Source: Pseudomonadota bacterium
GTDB taxonomy: Bacteria; Myxococcota; Myxococcia; Myxococcales; Anaeromyxobacteraceae
Length of the DNA: 5,973 bases
Reading direction: 5' to 3'
Assembly: GCA_023411405.1 (NCBI GenBank)
Contig: JAEYOU010000587.1
Location: forward strand, 1-5,973
The notes under the pieces are model-generated. The model ran no database searches, was not told the origin of the DNA, and saw only the letters and a list, made by a program, of their open reading frames with translations. Positions 1 through 5,862 of the stretch are shown in pieces (the first letter of the stretch is position 1; every line of letters starts with the position of its first letter). A program made the translations under genes and the position numbers.

Positions 1-20
1 CGTCTCCACAATACCTACCG

Positions 21-44
21 CGGGCCCGATATTCCAGCGGGCCC
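21..44 (-). terminator. Terminator-like hairpin near the left edge
   Basis: CGGGCCC (21-27) and its repeat at 38-44 pair with each other, giving CGGGCCC or GGGCCCG arms around a ten-base AT-richer loop. On the minus strand the hairpin is followed by a less GC-rich stretch (CGGTAGGTATTGTGG), the nearest thing to a terminator tail in this region, though not a true T-run. It could end the esterase transcript about 130 bases past the stop, or belong to a gene to the left of the window. Confidence 0.35.
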
Positions 45-128
45 CCGATCGCGCCGCGGCGTGCGGCCGCTCCGCCGGTCGCGCGGCCGGCGAAGGGCGC
101 CGGACGCACCGTGAGATGGCACGGGGCC

Positions 129-143
129 GACGGCGGTGCCGTC
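129..143 (-). terminator. Short hairpin downstream of the esterase gene
   Basis: GACGGC and GCCGTC are perfect six-base arms around a GGT loop. It starts 33 bases after the esterase TGA at 177-179. It has no T-run and is short, so it may be one of several chance GC hairpins in this stretch; it is listed because of its position. Confidence 0.2.
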
Positions 144-176
144 AGCCCCGAGCCGGAGCGCAGCCGCCGCGAGGCG

Positions 177-2462
177 TCAGAACTGCGTGAAGAACCTCCA
201 GGCCTCGGCCTTGGTCCAGGTCCTGTCGCCGCCGCCGCTGTCCGAGGAGGAGCCGTCGACCGGCGCGGGGGTGTGGCCGGCGCCGCTGAACGCGGCCCAG
301 ACGACGGGGTATCCCGGCCTGCAGCCGGCGTAGCTGGTCACGATGTGCGTCGCGGTCCCCTGCGCTGGTTCGGGCGGGTTCTGGGGCGTGCAGCCGTTGT
401 TCCGGACGAACCGATCGCGCAGCGACCGGCCGCCGGCGATGCTGCACACCGGGTCGGTGATGCTGTGGAAGCCGATGTACGCGATGGGATCGTTCCCGCC
501 CTCGCACCCGCTGAGCTGCGCGCCGGCGTAGACGGCGACCGCGCGGAAGCTCTTGGCGCGGGCGCAGGCGATCGCGTAGCTCATGCCGCCGCCGTAGCTG
601 AACCCCATCGCGAAGCGGCGCGTCGTGTCCACGCAGAGGTCGCCGTCGACGAGCCGCACCATGTCGTCGACGAACGTCAGGTCCCGGCCGCCGCTGTTCG
701 CCCAGCCGTTGTTGAGGCCCTGGGGGGCGATGAAGATCGTGCTGTTGTTCGCCTGCGCCCGGAGCCCGTAGTAGGACCACGTGTAGCCGCTGGTCCCGCC
801 GGAGTCGACGTCGTTGGCCGTGCCGCCGTTCCAGTGGAACGCGAACACCACCCGGTACGCGCGGTTCCGGTCGTAGCCGTCGGGGATCCGGATCATGAAG
901 CTGCGGCTCTGGCCGCCGCTCTGGATCGTGCGCGTGCCGCTCGTCAGCGTCGGGGCCTTGCCGCAGCCGGCGCTCCGCACCACGTCGCCGCCCGACGGTT
1001 CGAACGCGGCGGTGACCGACCGCGGCGCGGTCATGGTGACGACGCAGCTCCCGGTGCCGGTGCAGGCGCCGCTCCAGCCGGCGAACTTCGAGCCGGCGGC
1101 GGGGACCGCGCTCAGGGTCACGCTCGTCCCGCTCGCGTAGCTCGCGCCGCAGGCGGCGCCGCAGCTGATGCCGCCTGGGCTCGAGGTGATCGCGCCGGTC
1201 CCGCTGCCGGACCGGGTGACCGAGAGGGCGTACGTCGTCCCGCCGTTCCCGCCCGCCGCGACCGTGATGCCCGTGACCTTCGGGTTGTCCGGGCCGCCCG
1301 CGCGCGTGAGCTGGATCACGACCTGCCCGCTCGCGCTGGCCGTCGTCTCGAACGTCCGGGCGATCCCCCGGTTCGCGCCGCCCGCCGCGGCGAAGATGTC
1401 GAACGCCGTCAGCACGGTCGCGCCGTTGACGGCCACGTTGAACGTCCGCTGCCCGGCCGCCGTCCAGAAGGTCTCCGCGAAGTAGAGCGTCACCGCCTGC
1501 GCGCTGCCGGGCGTCCGGTTCCCGATCGTGTAGGTGAACTCGCCGTACCGCTCGGTCTGGAAGACCGCGGCCGGAGGCACCGGCGCGGGCACGAGCGAGG
1601 TGTCGATCGCGGCCGTCGTCGAGTACGTGCTCCCGCCCGCGAACCCGGCGTCCGCGGCGAACGAGCCGGCGGCCGCGCCGCCCGCGTTGACGGACACCGT
1701 CGCGTCGACCACCGCGGTGGTGTCGAACGTCGCGGTCACGCTCCGCGCGGCCGTCATCGTCACGGTGCAGGTGGAGCTGCCCGCGCAGGCGCCGCTCCAG
1801 CCCGCGAAGCTCGAGCCCGCGGCCGCCGCCGCGGTCAGCGTCACGGTCGTGCCGCTCGCGTAGCTCGCGCTGCAGGTGGAGCCGCAGCTGATCCCGGCGG
1901 GCGCGGAGGTCACCGTCCCGGCGCCCGTCCCGCTCCGGACGACGGAGAGGGCGTAGGTCGTCGCGGCGCCCGGCACGGTCCACCGCTGGTTGGCGCCGGT
2001 CCCGCAGCTCCAGACGATGATCCGGGTGCCGTTGGCCGTCGCGGCGCCGTTGGCGTCCATGCACAGCCCGGACTGGACGTTGGAGATGGTCCCGTCCGCG
2101 TTGACGTTCCACTGCTGGGAGGCCTGGCCGGTGCAGTCGCCGATGACCACCGCCGTCCCGGCGGAGGTGCCGCCGTTGGAGGGCTGCAGGCACTTGTTCC
2201 CGTACACGACCAGGGTCCTGGCGGAGCCGTAGGTGAAGGCCTGGTTTGTGCCGCCGTTGCAGTCCCAGAGCTGCGCCTGGGTGCCGTTCGCCGTCGAGCG
2301 GTTGGGGAGGTCCACGCACCGGCTCGACTGGACGCCGACGATCGGGGCGCTGGTGAACGTCTGGGCGGCCGCGCCGCCGGCCGCGAGGGCGAGGGCGAGG
2401 ACGAAGCCGACACGCGTGAGCCCGGCGAGCGGCGTCCGGGCCTTCCTCTGTTCGTGACTCAT
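177..2462 (-). CDS. Secreted modular esterase: lectin, InlB repeat, malectin, InlB repeat, feruloyl-esterase-like domain
   Basis: A 761-aa exported protein. The ATG at 2462 is chosen because AGGAG lies five bases upstream and a signal peptide follows directly (basic n-region, hydrophobic core about 18-30, likely cleavage after the AAA near 33). Residues 36-163 look like a ricin-type beta-trefoil lectin: three Cys pairs (49/68, 91/110, 134/153) and QxW motifs at 116-118 and 159-161. Residues 170-246 and 411-487 are InlB-like repeats flanking a malectin-like domain (about 252-402). Residues 498-761 resemble fungal and actinobacterial type-C feruloyl esterases. They carry APQGLNNGWANSGG (579-592), nucleophile Ser622 in GFSYGG, probable Asp670 in HSITDP and His730 in GAGHTPAP. 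I infer extracellular hydrolysis of feruloyl or acetyl esters on plant polysaccharide, with the lectin and malectin parts binding sugar. The HSITD motif has Ser where relatives, as I recall them, have Gly. Acetylxylan esterase or PHB-depolymerase-like activity is possible. Family confidence is high, substrate confidence low. Confidence 0.9.
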   Translation of the reverse strand: MSHEQRKARTPLAGLTRVGFVLALALAAGGAAAQTFTSAPIVGVQSSRCVDLPNRSTANGTQAQLWDCNGGTNQAFTYGSARTLVVYGNKCLQPSNGGTSAGTAVVIGDCTGQASQQWNVNADGTISNVQSGLCMDANGAATANGTRIIVWSCGTGANQRWTVPGAATTYALSVVRSGTGAGTVTSAPAGISCGSTCSASYASGTTVTLTAAAAAGSSFAGWSGACAGSSTCTVTMTAARSVTATFDTTAVVDATVSVNAGGAAAGSFAADAGFAGGSTYSTTAAIDTSLVPAPVPPAAVFQTERYGEFTYTIGNRTPGSAQAVTLYFAETFWTAAGQRTFNVAVNGATVLTAFDIFAAAGGANRGIARTFETTASASGQVVIQLTRAGGPDNPKVTGITVAAGGNGGTTYALSVTRSGSGTGAITSSPGGISCGAACGASYASGTSVTLSAVPAAGSKFAGWSGACTGTGSCVVTMTAPRSVTAAFEPSGGDVVRSAGCGKAPTLTSGTRTIQSGGQSRSFMIRIPDGYDRNRAYRVVFAFHWNGGTANDVDSGGTSGYTWSYYGLRAQANNSTIFIAPQGLNNGWANSGGRDLTFVDDMVRLVDGDLCVDTTRRFAMGFSYGGGMSYAIACARAKSFRAVAVYAGAQLSGCEGGNDPIAYIGFHSITDPVCSIAGGRSLRDRFVRNNGCTPQNPPEPAQGTATHIVTSYAGCRPGYPVVWAAFSGAGHTPAPVDGSSSDSGGGDRTWTKAEAWRFFTQF
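1002..1232 (-). repeat. InlB-like beta repeat, copy 2 (within the esterase gene)
   Basis: This encodes residues 411-487, the second copy of the 77-residue unit, placed between the malectin-like domain and the esterase domain. The cysteines (434, 438, 467, 473) sit at the same spacing as in copy 1. The two copies differ by scattered substitutions with no gaps, as expected from an old internal duplication, not a recent one. The same linker style (a short Gly/Thr stretch ending in TTY) precedes both copies. Confidence 0.8.
1725..1955 (-). repeat. InlB-like beta repeat, copy 1 (within the esterase gene)
   Basis: This encodes residues 170-246 of the modular esterase, a 77-residue unit running from YALSVVRSG to SVTATF with the hallmark FAGWSGAC. 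By my hand alignment it matches copy 2 at 55 of 77 positions without gaps. Four cysteines (193, 197, 226, 232) recur at identical spacing in both copies and may form disulfides after export. The unit resembles the divergent InlB B-repeat family found in many bacterial surface and secreted proteins. It is probably a structural spacer between the lectin and malectin domains. Confidence 0.8.
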
Positions 2463-2467
2463 GGTGT

Positions 2468-2472
2468 CTCCT
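2468..2472 (-). promoter_or_regulatory. Ribosome binding site of the modular esterase
   Basis: AGGAG on the minus strand with a five-base spacer to the ATG at 2462. It decides the start: the reading frame stays open upstream to a TTG at 2606, but that extension is Arg/Gly-rich and would bury the signal peptide 48 residues into the protein. Confidence 0.7.
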
Positions 2473-2530
2473 GGGCGGACACGGGGACCGCCGCTGGAAC
2501 GGCCTGCGATGGCACGACGGCGCGCGCCGC

Positions 2531-2549
2531 CACCGCCGTCCCGGCGGTG
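2531..2549. promoter_or_regulatory. Perfect 8-bp inverted repeat in the leader region upstream of the esterase gene
   Basis: CACCGCCG and CGGCGGTG are exact inverted copies separated by three bases (TCC). The element lies about 70 bases upstream of the esterase ATG. In the transcript it would form a strong tight hairpin; on DNA it could be an operator half-site pair. Strong GC bias makes chance hairpins common here, so function is uncertain. Confidence 0.3.
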
Positions 2550-2577
2550 TGAGCGCGCGCGTTGCGAGAGGTCGGGA

Positions 2578-2606
2578 CCGTGCCAGCGCCGGCACGGAGG
2601 GGTCAA
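2578..2606 (-). promoter_or_regulatory. Possible promoter/operator region upstream of the esterase gene
   Basis: On the minus strand TTGACC (2606-2601) resembles a sigma-70 -35 element. About 18 bases further is CACGGT (2582-2577), a poor -10 match. A perfect 7-bp inverted repeat, CCGTGCC and GGCACGG with a six-base centre (2578-2597), fills the spacer and would place a repressor across the promoter. The position in the gap between the gat operon and the esterase suits a promoter, but the -10 is weak, so this is a candidate only. Confidence 0.2.
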
Positions 2607-2677
2607 TGCCCCATTCCACCACTCGGCGTGAACCCGTGGTGTTCGAGGCGAATCCCGGAGATCGCGCGCGACCCGGA

Positions 2678-2711
2678 GGCCGGCCCCGCGCGTCCGGGCG
2701 GCGCGCCGGCC
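2678..2711 (-). terminator. Terminator-like hairpin after the gat operon
   Basis: Seven-base perfect arms (2678-2684 with 2705-2711) enclose a second four-base GCGC pairing (2688-2691 with 2701-2704). The hairpin begins six bases after the TAG stop of the small membrane protein gene, where an intrinsic terminator would be expected. There is no run of T after it on the minus strand, so it would be non-canonical, and the location is the main support. Confidence 0.35.
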
Positions 2712-2717
2712 CGAGGG

Positions 2718-2930
2718 CTACGCGCGCGTGCGCCCCAGGCCGAGGAACAGCCGGGCGAAGAAGTACGTCGTGACGACCAGGCCGGCGCCGGCCGGGAGCC
2801 ACCTCTCCCGCAGCGCGAGGATCACCGTCACCACCGCGCACCCGACCAGCGCCGCGCCGAGGAACCACCGGCTCGGCCCGCCGGCGGCGCCGGCGCCCGC
2901 GGGGCCCGCGCCCCATCCCGCCCAGGACAT
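2718..2930 (-). CDS. Small two-TM membrane protein following gatB
   Basis: A 70-aa protein I do not recognise. After a Gly/Ala-rich N-terminus (1-20) there are two hydrophobic segments, about 22-40 and 46-66, separated by the charged turn RERW (41-44), so a small inner-membrane hairpin protein is predicted. The C-terminus is basic (GRTRA). The start is well supported: GGAGGG at 2939-2944 lies eight bases before the ATG, and the ATG falls two bases after the gatB TGA, implying coupling to gatB. The codons show the same GC-rich third positions as the neighbours. It could be a poorly conserved lineage-specific gene. Its place at the operon end does not show a role in tRNA amidation. Confidence that it is coding is good; the function is unknown. 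Confidence 0.7.
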   Translation of the reverse strand: MSWAGWGAGPAGAGAAGGPSRWFLGAALVGCAVVTVILALRERWLPAGAGLVVTTYFFARLFLGLGRTRA

Positions 2931-2932
2931 CG

Positions 2933-4393
2933 TCAGGACCCTCCGTCGAGCTTCTTCTTGAGGAGCGCGTTCACGACGGCCGGGTTGCCCTTGCCGCGCA
3001 GCTCCTTCATCACCGCGCCCACGAAGAAGCCGGTCAGGTTCTTCTTCCCGCTCCGGTGCTTCTCCACCTCGGCGGGGCTCGCGGCCAGCACGCGGTCCAC
3101 GACCGCCTCGATCGCGCCCTCGTCCGAGACCTGCGCGAGCCCCTTCGCCTGGACCACCGCGGCGGGATCGGCGCCGGACCGGAAGACCTCCTCGACGACC
3201 TGCTTCGCGCCGGGGCCGCCGATCGTGCCGGCGTCGATGAGCGCCAGCACCGCGGCGAGCTTCTCGGGGGTGAGCTTCCACGCGGCGGGGCCGGTGCCGG
3301 CCTCGTTGGCGAGCTTCGCCACCTCGCCGTTCACCCAGTTGGCGACCTTCTTCGCCTTCTCCGGCCCGGCGCCGTACGCGGCGACGGCGCGGTCGAAGTA
3401 CGACGCGACCTGCGCGTCGGAGACGAGCACGCCCGCGTCGTAGGCCGAGAGCCCGAGCGCGGTCGTGTACCGCTGCGCGCGCGCCCGCGGCAGCTCGGGC
3501 AGCGAGGCCCGGAGGCGCTCGACGAGCGCCGGCGCGACGACCACCGGCGGCAGGTCGGGCTCGGGGAAGTAGCGGTAGTCGTGCGCCTCCTCCTTCGAGC
3601 GCATCGAGCGGGTCTCGCCGCGGTCGGGGTCGAAGAGCCGCGTCTCCTGGACGATCGTCCCCCCGGCCTCGACGAGCTCCACCTGGCGCCGCGCCTCGTA
3701 CTCGATCGCGGCCTTGAGGAACCGGAACGAGTTCATGTTCTTGATCTCGCACCGGGTGCCGTACTTCTCCGCGCCCTTGCGCATCACCGAGACGTTGGCG
3801 TCGCAGCGCAGCGAGCCCTCCTGCATGTTCCCGTCGTTCACGCCGAGCGCCATGAGGATGGCGCGGAGCGAGCGGAGGTACTCGACCGCCTCGTCGGCGG
3901 AGCGGAGGTCGGGCTCGGAGACGATCTCGAGGAGCGGGACGCCGGCGCGGTTGAGGTCGACCCCCGAGCTGCCGTCCGCGGCCACGCCGTGGACGTTCTT
4001 GCCCGCGTCCTCCTCCATGTGGATCCGGGTGAGCTGGGCGGTCTTCTCGACGCCGTCGATCGTGTACGGCACCGTCCCGCCCAGGCAGATCGGCAGCTCG
4101 TACTGCGAGATCTGGTAGGCCTTCGGGAGGTCCGGGTAGAAGTAGTTCTTGCGCGCGAAGACGCTCTTCGGCCGCACGTCGCAGCCGAGGGCGAGGCCGG
4201 CGGTCACGGCCATCTCGACGACGCGCTCGTTGAGCACGGGCAGGGCGCCGGGGAGCCCGAGGCAGACCGGGCAGGTGTGCGCGTTGGGCTCGCCCCCGAA
4301 TTCCGTCGAGCACGAGCAGAAGATCTTGCTCCGCGTCATCAGCTGCGCGTGGACCTCGAGGCCGATGACGATCTGGAAGTCGGAGAGAGGCAT
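2933..4393 (-). CDS. gatB: Asp/Glu-tRNA amidotransferase subunit B
   Basis: GatB (486 aa, a normal full length) is the tRNA-binding and kinase subunit of cytoplasmic GatCAB. It phosphorylates the misacylated Glu-tRNA(Gln) or Asp-tRNA(Asn), and the activated carboxyl is then amidated with ammonia from GatA. The cradle domain opens with VIGLEVHAQL (9-18) and contains HMEEDAGK (125-132) and the family signature LNRAGVPLLEIVSEPD (147-162). Four cysteines (26, 28, 41, 44; CSC then CPVC) form a zinc-ribbon-like set seen in some but not all GatB proteins. The tail (about 330-486) is the YqeY-like tRNA-recognition region and ends in the expected GNPAVVNALLKKKL. The ATG overlaps the gatA stop by one base (TGATG), and GGAGA sits seven bases upstream, supporting the start and translational coupling. 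No damage is seen. Confidence 0.97.
   Translation of the reverse strand: MPLSDFQIVIGLEVHAQLMTRSKIFCSCSTEFGGEPNAHTCPVCLGLPGALPVLNERVVEMAVTAGLALGCDVRPKSVFARKNYFYPDLPKAYQISQYELPICLGGTVPYTIDGVEKTAQLTRIHMEEDAGKNVHGVAADGSSGVDLNRAGVPLLEIVSEPDLRSADEAVEYLRSLRAILMALGVNDGNMQEGSLRCDANVSVMRKGAEKYGTRCEIKNMNSFRFLKAAIEYEARRQVELVEAGGTIVQETRLFDPDRGETRSMRSKEEAHDYRYFPEPDLPPVVVAPALVERLRASLPELPRARAQRYTTALGLSAYDAGVLVSDAQVASYFDRAVAAYGAGPEKAKKVANWVNGEVAKLANEAGTGPAAWKLTPEKLAAVLALIDAGTIGGPGAKQVVEEVFRSGADPAAVVQAKGLAQVSDEGAIEAVVDRVLAASPAEVEKHRSGKKNLTGFFVGAVMKELRGKGNPAVVNALLKKKLDGGS
2939..2944 (-). promoter_or_regulatory. Ribosome binding site of the small membrane protein
   Basis: GGAGGG on the minus strand, inside the last codons of gatB, eight bases before the ATG at 2930. 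It is a near-ideal Shine-Dalgarno sequence and is the strongest evidence that the 70-aa ORF is translated from this start. Confidence 0.65.
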
Positions 4394-5862
4394 CAGACGA
4401 TCTCCGGCGCTGGATAGGTTCCCAGCTCGCGCTCCAGCGCGCGCGCGGCGCGGAGGAGCGTGGCCTCGTCGAACGGGCGGCCGACGAGCTGGAGCCCGAT
4501 GGGCAGGCCCGTGGGCCCATCCTTCCCGCACGGCAACGACAGCGCCGGCAGCGCGGCGAGGTTGGCGGTGATGGTGAAGACGTCCGCGAGGTACATCTGG
4601 AGCGGGTCCTCCACCCGCTCGCCGAGCTTGAAGGCGACGCTCGGCGAGACCGGACCGGCGACGACGTCGCACTGCGCGAACGCCCGGTCGAGATCGCGCC
4701 GGATGAGCGTGCGGACCTTCTGCGCCCGGAGGTAGTACGCCTCGTAGTAGCCCGAGGAGAGCGCGTACGTGCCGAGCATGATCCGGCGCTTCACCTCGGC
4801 GCCGAACCCGCGTTCGCGCGTCGCCTCGTACATCTCCCGCAGCCCGCCGTCCCCCGCGCGCAGGCCGAACCGGACGCCGTCGTACCGGCCGAGGTTCGAG
4901 GACGCCTCGGCCGTGGCGATGAGGTAGTACGCCGCGATGCCGTACCGTGAGTGCGGGAGCGAGATCTCGACGAGGGTCGCCCCCAGCCTCCGGTAGGCCT
5001 CGAGCGCGGCCTGCACCGCGGCCGCCGTCCCGGGCGCGAGCCCGCCCGCGAGCCACTCCTTCGGAACGCCGATCCGGAGCCCCTTCGCGCCGCCCTCCAG
5101 CGTCGCGAGGTAGTCCTCGACCGGCCGGGTCGAGGACGTCATGTCGCGCGGGTCGTGCCCGGCGACGGCGCGGAGCAGCAGCGCGACGTCGCCGACGTTC
5201 CGGGCGAGCGGGCCGACCTGATCGAGCGACGAGGCGAAGGCGACGACCCCGTACCGCGAGACCCGGCCGTAGGTCGGCTTCATCCCGACGACGCCGCAGA
5301 ACGCGGCCGGCAGGCGGATCGAGCCGCCGGTGTCGGTCCCGAGCGTCCCGTGCGCGGTCCGCGCCGCGACCGCGGCGGCGCTCCCGCCCGAGGAGCCACC
5401 GGGCGTGCGCGCGAGGTCCCACGGGTTCCGGCACGGCTTGAACCCGACGTTCTCGTTGGACGAGCCCATCGCGAACTCGTCCAGGTTGAGCTTGCCGAGC
5501 GGGACCGCGCCGGCGGCCGTCAGGCGCTCCACCGCGGTCGAGCCATACGGCGGCTTCCAGCCCTCGAGGATGCGCGAGCCGGCGGTGGTCGCGACGCCCT
5601 TCGTGAGGAAGAGATCCTTCACCGCGAGCGGAACACCGTCGAGCGGCGAGCGGCGCTCGCCCCGCGCCGCCCGGGCGTCGGCCTCCTTCGCCGCGGCGCG
5701 CGCCTCCTCCGCCGTCACCGCGAGGTAGGCCCCGACCTTCCCGTCCACCGCCGCGATCCGCGCCAGGGCGGCCTCGGTCAGCTCCACGGACGACAGCTCC
5801 CGCGCGGCGAGCTTCTCGCCGGCCTCGCGGATCCCCAGCCCCGTCGGATCGGCGGCGCTCAC
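4393..5862 (-). CDS. gatA: Asp/Glu-tRNA amidotransferase subunit A (glutaminase)
   Basis: GatA (489 aa, usual length) is the amidase-signature subunit that hydrolyses glutamine and channels ammonia to GatB. The Ser-cisSer-Lys triad is intact: Lys82 in LAVKDLF, Ser157 in TPGGSSGGSAAAVAA and nucleophile Ser181 in TDTGGSIRLPAA. The spacing equals that recalled for the characterised Staphylococcus aureus enzyme (79/154/178), shifted by three. GMKPTYGRVSRYG (193-205) and the C-terminal GLPIGLQLVGRPFDEATLL (452-470) are also typical, which separates it from general amidases together with the operon context. The start is GTG at 5862, overlapping the gatC TGA by four bases (GTGA), with GAGGA seven bases upstream. 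Whether the complex serves Gln, Asn or both cannot be told from this window. Confidence 0.97.
   Translation of the reverse strand: MSAADPTGLGIREAGEKLAARELSSVELTEAALARIAAVDGKVGAYLAVTAEEARAAAKEADARAARGERRSPLDGVPLAVKDLFLTKGVATTAGSRILEGWKPPYGSTAVERLTAAGAVPLGKLNLDEFAMGSSNENVGFKPCRNPWDLARTPGGSSGGSAAAVAARTAHGTLGTDTGGSIRLPAAFCGVVGMKPTYGRVSRYGVVAFASSLDQVGPLARNVGDVALLLRAVAGHDPRDMTSSTRPVEDYLATLEGGAKGLRIGVPKEWLAGGLAPGTAAAVQAALEAYRRLGATLVEISLPHSRYGIAAYYLIATAEASSNLGRYDGVRFGLRAGDGGLREMYEATRERGFGAEVKRRIMLGTYALSSGYYEAYYLRAQKVRTLIRRDLDRAFAQCDVVAGPVSPSVAFKLGERVEDPLQMYLADVFTITANLAALPALSLPCGKDGPTGLPIGLQLVGRPFDEATLLRAARALERELGTYPAPEIV

Noticed and set aside
85..103. A CCGGCG/CGCCGG hairpin in the left non-coding edge
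   Set aside because: Six-base GC arms of this type are expected by chance in such sequence, and the position offers no extra support.
111..2552. An 813-codon open frame on the plus strand opposite the whole esterase gene
   Set aside because: It is Arg/Ala/Gly-rich low-complexity sequence with no domain, signal or ribosome site. Long open antisense frames are expected when a GC-rich gene rarely uses A or T in the relevant codon positions.
2463..2606. A 48-residue N-terminal extension of the esterase from a TTG at 2606
   Set aside because: It is Arg/Gly-rich, covers the likely promoter and hairpins, and would place the signal peptide internally. The ATG at 2462 has a good ribosome site.
142..2916. 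A 924-codon minus-strand frame overlapping the esterase in another phase
   Set aside because: It is Arg-rich and without recognisable motifs, while the overlapping frame encodes clear lectin and esterase motifs. It is a shadow of the real gene.
3056..4417. A 453-codon plus-strand frame opposite gatB
   Set aside because: It is a low-complexity mirror of gatB with no family features; gatB itself is unambiguous and full length.
2931..4520. A long upstream extension of the 70-aa membrane protein frame through gatB
   Set aside because: The extension is Arg-rich shadow sequence of gatB; the hydrophobic protein starts at the ATG at 2930 behind GGAGGG.
4394..5434. An upstream in-frame extension of gatB through gatA
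   Set aside because: The frame is open only because of GC bias. GatB homology begins at the ATG at 4393, which overlaps the gatA stop and has its own ribosome site.
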